A stretch of 64,000 nt of DNA from Rhodocyclaceae bacterium (GCA_023150275.1 JAKLLG010000001.1:419151-483150), one strand, 5' to 3'. Positions 9,687-19,122 are shown, counted from the first letter of the stretch. Numbers and translations are program-made. The notes: a model not told the origin generated them from the sequence alone.

Positions 9687-10263
9687 GCTGCTGATCGCCC
9701 TCGCCCTGTGCATGGGCGTCCTTGCCGGCGGGGCTGCGCAGGCGGGCGAAATCGAGCTGCGCAACATCGAATTGACGGTCACCGACGACGGCGGCACCGC
9801 ACTGGCGGCCGATCTCGCCTTTGATTTCAGCGCCCGTCTAGAAGAGGCGGTCGGCAAGGGTCTGACGCTCCACTTCGTCGCCGAATTCGAGCTCACCCGC
9901 CCGCGCTGGTACTGGTTCGATGAGAAGGTCGTGCAGGCACGCCATACCTGGCGCCTCACCTACCATGCCCTGACGCGTCAGTACCGCCTGTCGACGGGCG
10001 TCCTGCACCAGAGCTTTTCCAGTCTCGACGAGGCCCTGCGCGTGCTCGCACGCATCCGCCACTGGCAGGTCGCCGAGCGCGAGCGGCTGACGCCCGGAGA
10101 AACGCTGGAGGCAGCGCTGCGCGTGCGTCTCGATATTTCGCAGTTGCCCAAACCCTTCCAGGTCGAGGCGCTCGCCAACAAGGACTGGCTGCTCGCCTCC
10201 GACTGGAAGCGCTGGACCTATACCGTGCCGCGCGGTGCAGCCAGCAGCGAGGAGGCGAAATGA
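9646..10263 (+). CDS. DUF4390 domain protein, exported
   Basis: A roughly 205-residue protein with a hydrophobic leader ([22 protein letters not shown]) and a DUF4390 body (about residues 30-195) with LTFHFVAEFELTRPRWYWFDEKV-like spacing. This family is found between rsmB and ntrY in many betaproteobacteria, and its function is unknown. The start is placed at the ATG behind a G-rich ribosome site inside rsmB; a second ATG at 9661 is equally possible. Its stop overlaps the ntrY start as ATGA, so it is co-translated with ntrYX. The signal peptide suggests a periplasmic location near the NtrY sensor. Confidence 0.85.
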   Translation: MTVSTMRCCRKLAELLIALALCMGVLAGGAAQAGEIELRNIELTVTDDGGTALAADLAFDFSARLEEAVGKGLTLHFVAEFELTRPRWYWFDEKVVQARHTWRLTYHALTRQYRLSTGVLHQSFSSLDEALRVLARIRHWQVAERERLTPGETLEAALRVRLDISQLPKPFQVEALANKDWLLASDWKRWTYTVPRGAASSEEAK

Positions 10264-12413
10264 AGGTCCTCCTCATCGTCGCCGCCGCCTTCGGCGCCAT
10301 TCTTCTCTTCCTGCTCGCCACGGCCAGCGCCAATACGGCCCTGTTCGCCCGCCACTACCCGTGGCTGATCGGCCTCAACGTCATCGTCGCGCTGGCGCTC
10401 GCCTCGCTGGTCGGCTGGCAGTTGCGCCAGTTGTGGCGCGAGCACCGGCAGAAGGTCTTCGGTTCGCGGCTCAAGCTGCGGCTGATGCTCTTCTTCGGCC
10501 TGATGGCCGTGATTCCGGGAGCGCTGATCTATGGTGTCTCGGTGCAGTTCCTGACCAAGAGCATCGAAAGCTGGTTCGACGTGCGCGTCGAAAAGGCGCT
10601 CGAATCGGGTCTCGCGCTCGGTCGCTCGGCGCTCGACGCGCAGCTCGCCGATCTCATGGACAAGGCGCAGAGCGCAGCGCTGGACGTGGCCGATTACCCC
10701 GAACTGCAGCAGCGCAGCCAGCTCAATCGCCTGCGCGAGCAGGCCGGCTCCGAGACCATCGGTCTCTTCTCGGCGTCCGGCCAGCTGATCGCCAGCGCCA
10801 CCAGCAGCCTCGGCATGCCGATCCCGCCGCTACCCTCATCGACGCAGCTGCAGCAGGCGCGCAGCGGGCGCGGCGTCGGTGTCATCGAGGGCGGGCCGGA
10901 TGATCTCTACCTGCGCGTACTGGTGCCGGTGCTGACGCGCAAACTCGGCGCCGAACAGCGCCTGCTGCAACTGACGCACGCAGTACCCGCCGGCGTGGCA
11001 CAGAACGCCGAGGCCGTGCAGGCCGTCTATCGCGACTACCAGGAGCTTTCCCTCGCCCGTCAGGGGCTCACGCAGATCTTCGCGCTGACGCTGACGCTTA
11101 CGGTGCTGCTCGCTCTTTTTGCTGCCTTCGCCCTCGCCTTCGTCATGGCCCGCCGCCTGTCGGCACCGCTCTCCATTCTCGCCGAGGGCACGCAGGCCGT
11201 CGCCGCCGGCGATTTCACGCCGCGACAAGCGATCTACAGCCGCGATGAACTTGGCGTACTCACCCAGTCGTTCAGCCAGATGACGCGCCAGCTCGACGAT
11301 GCGCGCAAGGAAGCCGACCGCCATCGCGCCGAGGTGGAGTCTGGCCGCGCCTACCTCGAATCGATCCTTGCCAACATTTCCGCCGGCGTGCTCGTCTTCG
11401 ACAGCGCCTTCTGCCTGCGCAACGCCAATGCCGGTGCGGTCGCCATCCTCGACGACAAGTTCGAGGGATTGCTCTCCGTGAGCATCGCGGCGTGGTCTCG
11501 GCAGCAGGTTCTCGGCGAGGCCATCCGCGAAGGTTTCAGCGGGCGCAAGGACAGCGACTGGCACAGCCAGCTCGAAATCGAACGGCCGAATGGCATGCCG
11601 CAGATCCTGTTGCTGCGCGGCTCCAAGCTGCCGCAGGCAAGCGGTGGCGGCTACGTGGTCGTCTTCGACGACGTGACCCGCCTCGTTGCCGCGCAGCGCA
11701 GTGCCGCGTGGGGCGAGGTCGCTCGGCGCCTCGCACACGAGATCAAGAACCCGCTGACGCCGATCCAGCTCTCCGCCGAGCGCCTGCAGATGAAGCTCGC
11801 CGACAAGCTCGGCAATGGCGACATCGAGTTCCTCAACCGCGGCACGCAGACGATCATCAACCAGGTACAGGCCATGAAACGCATGGTCGATGATTTCCGC
11901 GACTATGCCCGCCTGCCGGCACCGGAAGTGGCGCCGCTCGATCTCAACGACCTGATCGGCGAAGTGCTCGGGCTCTATGAGAACTCGCACGCCGAGGTCG
12001 ATGTGACGCTCGCCGCGCATCTCCCGCTCGTGCTTGGCGACGCCACGCAGATGCGCCAGATCATCCACAACCTGCTGCGCAACGCCGAAGACGCGCAGGA
12101 AGGAAAACCCGGCGCCCGCATCGAGATTGGCACCCGCCAGGTCGGCGAGCGCGCCGAGCTCCGTATCGCCGATTGCGGCCCGGGTTTCCCGCCGGAGATC
12201 ATGGCGCGCGCCTTCGAGCCCTATGTCACGACCAAGGCCAAGGGCACCGGCCTCGGTCTCGCCATCGTCAAGAAGATCGTGGACGAGCACCACGGCAGCA
12301 TCGACATCACCAACCGCCCGCAGGGTGGCGCGCAGATCTGCATCGCGCTGCCGCTGTCACCCTGGCAACATCAAGAAACGGAAGCAGCAAATGGCACACA
12401 TTCTGGTCGTTGA
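10260..12413 (+). CDS. ntrY: NtrY-type membrane sensor histidine kinase
   Basis: A 717-residue sensor kinase. Two membrane segments near the N-terminus (about residues 3-25 and 36-56) are followed by a third (about 80-100) and, after a periplasmic region, a fourth (about 275-300) that leads into a HAMP domain. Next come a PAS domain (about 370-470), a HisKA domain with the phospho-acceptor His in RRLAHEIKNPLTP (about 500), and an HATPase_c domain ending GTGLGLAIVKKIV. The domain order is that of NtrY, linked to nitrogen or redox control in several proteobacteria. It overlaps DUF4390 upstream (ATGA) and ntrX downstream (23 bp), implying tight stoichiometry with its regulator. Confidence 0.92.
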   Translation: MKVLLIVAAAFGAILLFLLATASANTALFARHYPWLIGLNVIVALALASLVGWQLRQLWREHRQKVFGSRLKLRLMLFFGLMAVIPGALIYGVSVQFLTKSIESWFDVRVEKALESGLALGRSALDAQLADLMDKAQSAALDVADYPELQQRSQLNRLREQAGSETIGLFSASGQLIASATSSLGMPIPPLPSSTQLQQARSGRGVGVIEGGPDDLYLRVLVPVLTRKLGAEQRLLQLTHAVPAGVAQNAEAVQAVYRDYQELSLARQGLTQIFALTLTLTVLLALFAAFALAFVMARRLSAPLSILAEGTQAVAAGDFTPRQAIYSRDELGVLTQSFSQMTRQLDDARKEADRHRAEVESGRAYLESILANISAGVLVFDSAFCLRNANAGAVAILDDKFEGLLSVSIAAWSRQQVLGEAIREGFSGRKDSDWHSQLEIERPNGMPQILLLRGSKLPQASGGGYVVVFDDVTRLVAAQRSAAWGEVARRLAHEIKNPLTPIQLSAERLQMKLADKLGNGDIEFLNRGTQTIINQVQAMKRMVDDFRDYARLPAPEVAPLDLNDLIGEVLGLYENSHAEVDVTLAAHLPLVLGDATQMRQIIHNLLRNAEDAQEGKPGARIEIGTRQVGERAELRIADCGPGFPPEIMARAFEPYVTTKAKGTGLGLAIVKKIVDEHHGSIDITNRPQGGAQICIALPLSPWQHQETEAANGTHSGR

Positions 12414-13644
12414 CGACGAAATCGGCATCCGCGAACTCCTCTCCGAGATTCTGGCCGACGAGGGGCACACCGTCTGGCTTGCGGAAAACGCCACCGAGGC
12501 GCGCCGCGTGCGTGGTGAAAAACGCCCCGACCTCGTGCTGCTCGATATCTGGATGCCCGATACCGACGGCATTTCCCTGCTCAAGGAATGGTCCGCCAGC
12601 GGTTTGTTGACGATGCCGGTGGTGATGATGTCCGGCCATGGCACGATCGACACCGCGGTCGAGGCCACGCGCATCGGCGCCGCCGATTTCCTCGAAAAGC
12701 CGATCGCCCTGCAGAAACTTCTGGCCACCGTGAAAAAGGCACTCAAGCACGAGATGGCGCCCGCGAAAGCGCCGCTGACGCTCGACACCTTTACCCGGTC
12801 GCCGCTGATCAAGGATCTCAAGAAACGGCTGGAGCAGGCCGCGGCCAAGACCCCGGTGCTGATGCTGAAATCGGCATCGAGCGCGATCACCGAACTGTGC
12901 GCCCGCTCGCTGCAGCCACCGCACGCGCCGTGGCTCGATTTCGCCACGGTCACCGGGCCACTGTCGCAGGAAATGCTGCAGAAGGCTGGCGGCGGCATCG
13001 TCTTCGTCGCCGACCTCGCCGGGCTGGGCAAGCTGCAGCAGATGAACCTCGCCTTCGCGCTCGATCGTCTCGACAAGCACAATGTGATGATGGTCTGCGG
13101 CACGACCAAGCCGGTGCAGGTGCTTGCCGAGGCGGGCTGGGACAACGGCCTGCTCAACCGCGTCGCCGAAGTCTGGCTGGCCTTGCCGCAGCTTTCCGCT
13201 CATGCCGACGAGATTCCCGAAATAGCAACGCTGCTGCTCACTCATCTCACCGAGCGGGGCGAGGTTCCCATGCGCCGCCTCTCGATCAGCGCGCTGAACG
13301 CGCTGCGCATGCACCGCTGGCAGGGCGACTGGCCGGAACTGCAGGCCGCCGTGAAGAATCTTGCGCTGACCGCCCTCGATGAAGAAATCGTGGCCGAGGA
13401 TGTCACGCGCATCCTGCACGCCGAACTGCGCGAAACGAGCGAGGCCCCCTCGCTGCTGCCCTTCTTCGAGCAGCCGCTGCGCGACGCGCGCGACGAATTC
13501 GAACGCCTGTATTTCGAGCACCACCTGCGGCTGGAAAGCGGCAACATGACACGCGTCGCCGAAAAATCCGGCCTTGAGCGTACCCACCTCTATCGCAAGC
13601 TGAAACAGCTGGGCATACAGATCGGACGCCGCGGCGAGGAGTAG
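12391..13644 (+). CDS. ntrX: NtrX-like response regulator with degenerate AAA+ domain
   Basis: A 417-residue response regulator. The receiver domain (about 1-118) keeps the acidic pair in VVDDEIGIRE, the phospho-acceptor Asp in LLDIWMPDTDG and the Lys in LEKPIAL. The C-terminal Fis-type helix-turn-helix is intact (about 385-412). The central sigma-54-activator-like region is recognisable by position but has lost its catalytic residues: where Walker A is expected there is MLKSASSAI, the Walker B equivalent reads GGIVFVADL, and no GAFTGA loop is present. It should therefore bind DNA in a phosphorylation-dependent way without acting as a sigma-54 ATPase. It is translationally coupled to ntrY and followed by trkA. 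Confidence 0.88.
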   Translation: MAHILVVDDEIGIRELLSEILADEGHTVWLAENATEARRVRGEKRPDLVLLDIWMPDTDGISLLKEWSASGLLTMPVVMMSGHGTIDTAVEATRIGAADFLEKPIALQKLLATVKKALKHEMAPAKAPLTLDTFTRSPLIKDLKKRLEQAAAKTPVLMLKSASSAITELCARSLQPPHAPWLDFATVTGPLSQEMLQKAGGGIVFVADLAGLGKLQQMNLAFALDRLDKHNVMMVCGTTKPVQVLAEAGWDNGLLNRVAEVWLALPQLSAHADEIPEIATLLLTHLTERGEVPMRRLSISALNALRMHRWQGDWPELQAAVKNLALTALDEEIVAEDVTRILHAELRETSEAPSLLPFFEQPLRDARDEFERLYFEHHLRLESGNMTRVAEKSGLERTHLYRKLKQLGIQIGRRGEE

Positions 13645-13725
13645 GATGTTCGGTACGGATGAAACAGTCGCGGAACATGCTGGCGGGCGGGAGATAGCCG
13701 CCGTGCCGCTTGGGGGGAGCCGTTC

Positions 13726-15156
13726 ATGAAGATCGTCATACTCGGCGCCGGCCAGGTCGGCGCCAGCGTCGCCGAAAGCCTGGTGTCGGAAGAGAACGAC
13801 ATCACCGTCGTCGACAATGATGGCAGCCGGCTGGCGCTGTTGCGCGACCGGCTCGACCTGCGCACCGTGGTCGGCAATGCCGCGCACCCGTCAACGCTCA
13901 AGCAGGCCGGCCTCGATGACGCAGACCTGATCATCGCCGTCACGCAGAGCGACCAGACCAATCTCGTGGCCTGCAAGCTTGCCCATGCGCTGTTCAACGT
14001 GCCGACGCGGATTGCCCGCCTGCGCGGCGCCGATTTTCTCGAGAACGATGCGCTGCTTTCGCCGGAGAACTTCGCTGTCGATTACGCGCTCTGTCCCGAG
14101 GAAGTGATTACCGAGTACATCACGCGCCTGATCGAGTTTCCCGAAGCACTGCAGGTACTGGGGTTCGGTGAGGATCGCGTGGCACTGGTTGCCGTGCGTG
14201 CCTATGCCGGCGGGCTGCTTGTCGGAAAACCGATCAAGGACATGCCGGATCACCTCCCGAAGCACGTCGATGCGCGTATCGCCGCCATCTTTCGGCGCGA
14301 CCGCGCCATCACGCCCACCGGCGAAACCGTGATCGAGGACGGCGACGAAGTCTTTGTGCTCTCCGCCGACGAGCATATCCGCACCGTCATGCGCGAACTG
14401 CGGCGCATGCTGCGCCCGGTGCAACGCGTGATGATCGCCGGCGGCGGCAATATCGGCCTGCGCGTGGCGCAGGCGCTGGAAGACAAGTACTCGGTCAAGG
14501 TCATCGAGGCGATCCGTCCGCGCGCGGAGCTGATCGCCGGCCAGCTCCGCTCGGCGCTGGTGCTCGGTGGCGATGCCACCGATGAGGATCTGCTCGAAAA
14601 GGAGGGCATCGAGGATCTTGATCTGTTCCTGGCGCTGACCAACGACGACGAAGACAACATCATGGCGGCTTCGCTCGCCAAGCGCATGGGCGCCAAGCGC
14701 GTTGTCGCGCTGATCAATCGCCGTGCCTACGCCGAACTGGTGCAGGGGGGGCCGATCGACATCGCCATCTCGCCGGCACAGGTCTCGATCGGTTCCCTGC
14801 TTGCGCATGTGCGCCGTGGCGATGTCGCGCAGGTGCACTCGTTGCGCCGTGGCGCGGCCGAGGCGCTGGAGATTGTCGTGCACGGCGACGAAAAGAGTTC
14901 GCGCGTCGTTGGTCGCCGCATCGGTGACCTGCCGGTGATCCAGGGCGCCATTCTCGCCGCCATCGTGCGCGACCTCGACAAGTACGAGGATGTCCTCTAC
15001 GACGGCGAGCACCTCAGGCGCCGGCGCGGCCACGTTGTCATCGCGCACAAGGATGTGGTGATCCGCCCGGACGATCACGCGATCGTTTTCTGTCTGAACA
15101 AGCGGGTGGTGAAGAAAGTCGAGAAACTTTTCTCGGTCGGCTTCCACTTTCTCTGA
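13726..15156 (+). CDS. trkA: Trk potassium uptake system, NAD-binding subunit TrkA
   Basis: A cytoplasmic regulatory subunit that gates the TrkH K+ channel. The 476-residue protein contains two repeated RCK units, each a Rossmann fold (ILGAGQVGAS at the start, IAGGGNIGLR at about residue 234) followed by a TrkA-C domain. Length is normal for TrkA. A good ribosome site (GGGGGGAG) precedes the ATG. It lies 81 bp after ntrX and 6 bp before trkH; ntrYX-trkAH is a recurrent arrangement in this group and hints that NtrX affects potassium uptake, though the sequence does not prove it. Confidence 0.95.
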   Translation: MKIVILGAGQVGASVAESLVSEENDITVVDNDGSRLALLRDRLDLRTVVGNAAHPSTLKQAGLDDADLIIAVTQSDQTNLVACKLAHALFNVPTRIARLRGADFLENDALLSPENFAVDYALCPEEVITEYITRLIEFPEALQVLGFGEDRVALVAVRAYAGGLLVGKPIKDMPDHLPKHVDARIAAIFRRDRAITPTGETVIEDGDEVFVLSADEHIRTVMRELRRMLRPVQRVMIAGGGNIGLRVAQALEDKYSVKVIEAIRPRAELIAGQLRSALVLGGDATDEDLLEKEGIEDLDLFLALTNDDEDNIMAASLAKRMGAKRVVALINRRAYAELVQGGPIDIAISPAQVSIGSLLAHVRRGDVAQVHSLRRGAAEALEIVVHGDEKSSRVVGRRIGDLPVIQGAILAAIVRDLDKYEDVLYDGEHLRRRRGHVVIAHKDVVIRPDDHAIVFCLNKRVVKKVEKLFSVGFHFL

Positions 15157-15162
15157 GCGATC

Positions 15163-16626
15163 ATGCGCCATCTTCAGGTACTCAATGCGCTGGCGGTCGT
15201 GCTGGCAATCTTCGCGCTGACCATGCTGTTGCCGCTCGGCGTTTCCTGGTACTACCGCGACGGCGCTGAATTTGCCTACGATGAAGCGATCCTGCTCGCT
15301 CTCGGCAGCGCCGCGGTGCTCTGGCTGCTGACTCGCCGACGCAGCCGTGACCTGACGGTGCGCGACGGCTTTCTGCTCGTCGTGCTGACGTGGACGGTTG
15401 TGCCGATCTACGCCGCGCTGCCGCTCTGGCTGCACATTGCCGATCTCAGTTTCACCGATGCCTATTTCGAGGCGGTCTCCGGCCTGACGACCACAGGCGC
15501 CACGCTGCTCACCGGACTCGATGCGCTGCCGGTATCGATCAATCTGTGGCGCATGCAGCTGCACTGGCTCGGCGGCATGGGTGTCATCGTGCTTGCGGTG
15601 GCCATCCTGCCGCTGCTCGGGATCGGCGGCCGGCAGCTGTTCAAGGCGGAAACGCCGGGGCCGATGAAGGAATCGAGCCTGACGCCGCGCATTGCCGAAA
15701 CCGCACGCGGTCTGTATGTCGTCTATTTCCTGCTCACCATCGTCTGCGCGCTGGCGCTCTACTACTTCGGCATGCGCGACATGGATGGCTGGGATGCCGT
15801 GATGCACGCGTTCACGATCATGGGGCTGGGCGGCTTCTCCAGCCGCGATGCCGGTTTCGGCCATTACGCGAGCCTCGAACTCGAACTGGTGGCGATGGGC
15901 TTCGCGCTGCTCGCCGGCATCAATTACGCAACGCATTTTCTTGCGCTGCGGTTCAGGAACCTGCGCCCCTACCGCGACGACAGCGAACTTCCCTACTACT
16001 TCGGCGCGCTGACGGTCAGCATCCTCGGGTTGACCGCCTATCTCGTCTTCGTGGGCGCCTACGACGATGTCGCGACCGCTTTGCGCCATGTCGCCTTTCA
16101 CAGCATCTCGATGGCCACCTCGCTTGGGCTGGCCACGATCGACTTCACCGTCTGGCCAATGTTCGCGCAGTTGTGGATACTCTTTCTCGGCAGCTTCATC
16201 GCCTGCTCCGGGTCGACGGGCGGCGGCATCAAGATGGTGCGGGCGATCATCCTCTACAAGCAGCTTTTCCGCGAATTGCTGCGTGCGATGCATCCGACGA
16301 TGGTGCGTCCGGTCACGCTCGGCGGCGCTCCGGTATCCGAATCGGTGCTGCATGCCGTGCTCGGCTTCTCGTTCATCTACATGGCCAGCATCGTGTCGCT
16401 GACCCTGCTGCTTTCAGCGAGCGGCCTGCCCATCGTCACCGCCTTCTCGGCCGTGGTCGCCTGCATCAACAACACCGGCCCGGGGTTGGATGCGGTGGGA
16501 CCCGCCAGCAACTTCAGCGTACTCACCGATTTTCAGACCTGGGTCTGTACCTTCACGATGCTGCTCGGCCGTCTCGAACTGTTCACGCTGCTTGTCGTGC
16601 TGACCCCGGCGTTCTGGCGCAAATAG
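15163..16626 (+). CDS. trkH: Trk potassium uptake channel subunit TrkH
   Basis: An inner-membrane K+ translocating subunit of 487 residues with four M1-P-M2-like repeats. The four selectivity-filter segments can be read as SGLTTTGATLL, IMGLGGFSS, SISMATSLGL and CINNTGPGLD. The N-terminal pair of extra helices typical of TrkH is present. It follows trkA by 6 bp, so the two subunits are made together. A short-chain dehydrogenase gene starts 14 bp downstream and may share the transcript. Confidence 0.95.
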   Translation: MRHLQVLNALAVVLAIFALTMLLPLGVSWYYRDGAEFAYDEAILLALGSAAVLWLLTRRRSRDLTVRDGFLLVVLTWTVVPIYAALPLWLHIADLSFTDAYFEAVSGLTTTGATLLTGLDALPVSINLWRMQLHWLGGMGVIVLAVAILPLLGIGGRQLFKAETPGPMKESSLTPRIAETARGLYVVYFLLTIVCALALYYFGMRDMDGWDAVMHAFTIMGLGGFSSRDAGFGHYASLELELVAMGFALLAGINYATHFLALRFRNLRPYRDDSELPYYFGALTVSILGLTAYLVFVGAYDDVATALRHVAFHSISMATSLGLATIDFTVWPMFAQLWILFLGSFIACSGSTGGGIKMVRAIILYKQLFRELLRAMHPTMVRPVTLGGAPVSESVLHAVLGFSFIYMASIVSLTLLLSASGLPIVTAFSAVVACINNTGPGLDAVGPASNFSVLTDFQTWVCTFTMLLGRLELFTLLVVLTPAFWRK

Positions 16627-16640
16627 GCAAGGATCAGCAA

Positions 16641-17375
16641 ATGAAAGCCATCGTCACCGGGCACAACCGCGGCCTCGGCGCCGCCCTCGTCGATCACCTG
16701 CTGGCGCGCGGAGTGGCGGTGCTCGGCATTTCACGCAGGCGGCGCGCGGATATTGGCGGCGCCATGCGGCCGGGTTTGCAGGAAGTCGTACTCGATCTTG
16801 CCGACACCGGCGCCCTGCTCGCCTGGCTGGCAGGACCGGCGCTCCCGGAATTTCTTGGCGACGACGGTCCGGCGTTGCTGATCAACAACGCCGGCTTGCT
16901 GCAACCGATCGGCCCGGCCGGCAGCGTCGACAATGCCGCGCTGGCGCTGGCGCTTTCCGCCAACACCGTGGCGCCGCTGTTGCTGGCCAACGCCTTCGTT
17001 GGCGCGACCACCGGGGGGCGCGAGCGGCGCATCCTGCATGTGTCCAGCGGCGCAGCGCGGCAACCCTACCCGGGCTGGAGCGCCTACTGTGCCGCCAAGG
17101 CGGCGCTCGACCATCACGCGCGCGCCGTCGCGCAGGATGCACTGCCGATGCTGCGCATCGCCAGCGTCGCGCCGGGCGTGGTGGATACCGGCATGCAGGC
17201 CGAGATCCGTGCCTGCAGCAGCACCCAGTTCCCGTTGCGCGACCGTTTCGTCGCCATGCAGGACGCCGGGCAGCTCAGTCCGCCGGAGACGGCTGCCGGG
17301 CAACTGGTCGATTATCTGCTCGGTGACGCTTTCGGCGCCGAGCCGGTCACCGACATCCGCAATCTGCCGGCGTGA
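16641..17375 (+). CDS. Short-chain dehydrogenase/reductase (SDR) family
   Basis: A 244-residue classical SDR. It has the Rossmann cofactor motif TGHNRGLG at the N-terminus, LLINNAG at about residue 77, the catalytic Ser in HVSSGAA and the YCAAK Tyr/Lys pair at about 152. Overall length and the Gly motif resemble sepiapterin-reductase-like SDRs, but the substrate cannot be told. It starts 14 bp after trkH behind AAGGATC and probably reads through from that operon; no functional link to potassium transport is evident. Confidence 0.85.
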   Translation: MKAIVTGHNRGLGAALVDHLLARGVAVLGISRRRRADIGGAMRPGLQEVVLDLADTGALLAWLAGPALPEFLGDDGPALLINNAGLLQPIGPAGSVDNAALALALSANTVAPLLLANAFVGATTGGRERRILHVSSGAARQPYPGWSAYCAAKAALDHHARAVAQDALPMLRIASVAPGVVDTGMQAEIRACSSTQFPLRDRFVAMQDAGQLSPPETAAGQLVDYLLGDAFGAEPVTDIRNLPA

Positions 17376-17409
17376 GCGCGCCGCAGGGCAGTCCGAAGGG
17401 GGGCGCTCA

Positions 17410-17440
17410 TCCTCCCTCGGGGAGGACGTCCCGCAGGGAC
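17410..17440. repeat. Two adjacent small palindromes (REP-like)
   Basis: TCCTCCC-TCG-GGGAGGA (17410-17426) is followed directly by GTCCC-GCA-GGGAC (17428-17440). Paired GC-rich hairpins of this kind are common between genes of Rhodocyclales and Burkholderiales as dispersed repeats. They could act as a transcription end for the SDR gene. They sit just before the chromate transporter remnant. Confidence 0.4.
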
Positions 17441-17454
17441 AGGAGGGGCATCCA

Positions 17455-17733
17455 GTGAGTGCCTCGCCGCTGGTCGAGTCGACGCACGGCGATCCCGCCT
17501 TCCCCGCGTCGCTCACCGCGATCACCGCCGCCGTGGTTGGCGTCATCCTCAACCTTGCACTGTTCTTCGCTTGGCACGTGCTGTGGCCGCAGGGCATGGC
17601 TGGCGGCATCGAATGGCCGGCGCTGGCGATCGCGGCCGGAGCGGGGGTCGCGCTGTTCCGCTTCAAGGCCGGGGGGATTCCGGTCATCCTTGTTTGCGGC
17701 TTGGCCGGGCTGGTGTTGCACCTGGTGCGTTGA
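17455..17733 (+). pseudogene. 3' remnant of a chromate transporter (ChrA) gene
   Basis: A GTG-started frame behind AGGAGG encodes 92 residues that match only the C-terminal end of CHR-family chromate transporters: a helix reading ITAAVVGVILNLALFFAWH, and a second with LFRFKAGGIPVILVCGLAGL that closes ChrA proteins. A full transporter is about 390-450 residues, so roughly four fifths of the gene is missing. No upstream ChrA sequence lies in any frame before it, where the SDR gene and a pair of palindromes are found. The fragment may still be translated as a small two-helix membrane protein. The ChrA assignment is from recalled family sequence, so moderate confidence. Confidence 0.6.
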
Positions 17734-17803
17734 CCTCGCGCATGGCGGCGCCATGCGAAAACGCGGATAATTCTGCTCTTTCCGCAATTCTGGCGCCGCG
17801 ATC

Positions 17804-18880
17804 ATGACCCGACCCCGCAACGACACCTTCCTCCGCGCACTGCTCAAGGAACCCACCGACTACACGCCGGTGTGGCTGATGCGGCAGGCGGGGCGCTACC
17901 TGCCGGAATATTGCGAGACCCGAAAGCGCGCCGGCAGCTTCCTCAACCTGTGCAAGAACCCGGCGATGGCCTGCGAGGTGACGCTGCAGCCGCTCGCCCG
18001 TTACGACCTCGACGCTGCGATCCTCTTTTCCGACATTCTCACCGTGCCCGACGCGATGGGCCTCGGCCTCTACTTCGCCGAGGGCGAAGGGCCGAAATTC
18101 GAGCGCCCGCTCAACGAGGAATGGGCGATCCGCGATCTCGCCGCGCCCGATCCCTATGACCACCTGCGTTACGTGATGGACGGCGTTTCCGAGATCCGCC
18201 GCGCGCTCGACAACTCGGTACCGCTGATCGGCTTTTCCGGCAGCCCGTGGACGCTGGCCTGCTACATGGTCGAGGGTGGATCGAGCGACGACTACCGCAA
18301 GGTCAAGACGATGATGTACGACCGTCCCGACCTCATGCACCGCATCCTCTCGGTGACGGCCGATGCCGTCGTCGCCTACCTGAATGCGCAGATCGACTCC
18401 GGCGCGCAGGCAGTGATGATCTTTGATTCCTGGGGCGGCGCGCTGTCGGCGGCGGCCTATCAGGAGTTCTCGCTTGCCTACATGAAGAAGATCGTCGCCG
18501 GTCTCAAGAAGGAGAAGGACGGCGAGAAGGTGCCGAGCATCGTCTTCACCAAGGGCGGCGGCCTGTGGATCGAATCGATTGCCGATACCGGTTGCACCGG
18601 CGTCGGTCTCGACTGGACCATCGACCTCGGCGAAGCGCGCCGCCGCGTCGGCGACCGTGTCGCGCTGCAGGGCAATCTCGACCCGAACGTGCTGTTCGCG
18701 TCGCCGGAGACGGTGGCCGCAGAAGCGAAAAAGGTGCTCGACAGCTACGGCTCCGGCAACACCGGCCATGTCTTCAACCTTGGCCACGGCATTTCGCAGT
18801 TCACGCCGCCGGACCGGGTGACGGCGCTGGTTGAAACGGTGCATGCGTACAGCCGCGAGCTGCGCGCAAGCAAGGTGTAA
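17804..18880 (+). CDS. hemE: Uroporphyrinogen decarboxylase
   Basis: Converts uroporphyrinogen III to coproporphyrinogen III in haem synthesis; cytoplasmic. The 358-residue protein shows the N-terminal signature [15 protein letters not shown] (about 24-38), the catalytic Asp in [31 protein letters not shown] and FDSWGGALS. The C-terminal NLGHGI motif is followed by a normal end. It is separated from priA by 384 bp that hold candidate DnaA boxes. hemE-priA adjacency is common in betaproteobacteria. Confidence 0.97.
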   Translation: MTRPRNDTFLRALLKEPTDYTPVWLMRQAGRYLPEYCETRKRAGSFLNLCKNPAMACEVTLQPLARYDLDAAILFSDILTVPDAMGLGLYFAEGEGPKFERPLNEEWAIRDLAAPDPYDHLRYVMDGVSEIRRALDNSVPLIGFSGSPWTLACYMVEGGSSDDYRKVKTMMYDRPDLMHRILSVTADAVVAYLNAQIDSGAQAVMIFDSWGGALSAAAYQEFSLAYMKKIVAGLKKEKDGEKVPSIVFTKGGGLWIESIADTGCTGVGLDWTIDLGEARRRVGDRVALQGNLDPNVLFASPETVAAEAKKVLDSYGSGNTGHVFNLGHGISQFTPPDRVTALVETVHAYSRELRASKV

Positions 18881-18922
18881 GGGCAAAAAAAATCTGGTGG
18901 AAAGACGCTTTCGGCACTTGAC

Positions 18923-19122
18923 TTATGCACAGAAACTTCGCTGCCGCCTGGCGGAGGGGAAAAAAGTCAGTAAAATCAGAGGTGTCTTTTCAAGCCATTG
19001 ATTTAAAACAACAAAATTATTGCCAATTTTTACGGCAAAGTGACAAAAGCCCTTGTGGGGTGGGCAGTTAGCCTTGTTCGGCACCGGCAATCCACAAAGT
19101 TATCCACAGAAATTGTGAACAA
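18923..19122. other. Cluster of DnaA-box-like sites with AT-rich tract between hemE and priA
   Basis: The 384-bp hemE-priA gap contains TTATGCACA (18923-18931) and TTATCCACA (19100-19108), both exact matches to TTATNCACA. CAATCCACA (19088-19096) and, on the minus strand, TTGTTCACA (19114-19122) match at 7 of 9 positions. The right-hand three are spaced 12-14 bp apart. Between the left and right sites lies an AT-rich stretch (about 18998-19033, ATTTAAAACAACAAAATTAT and AATTTTTA), unusual in this GC-rich DNA. AT tract plus DnaA boxes is how bacterial origins and DnaA-regulated promoters look. The rest of the gap (19123-19264) probably holds the priA promoter; I see nothing else in it. Confidence 0.55.
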
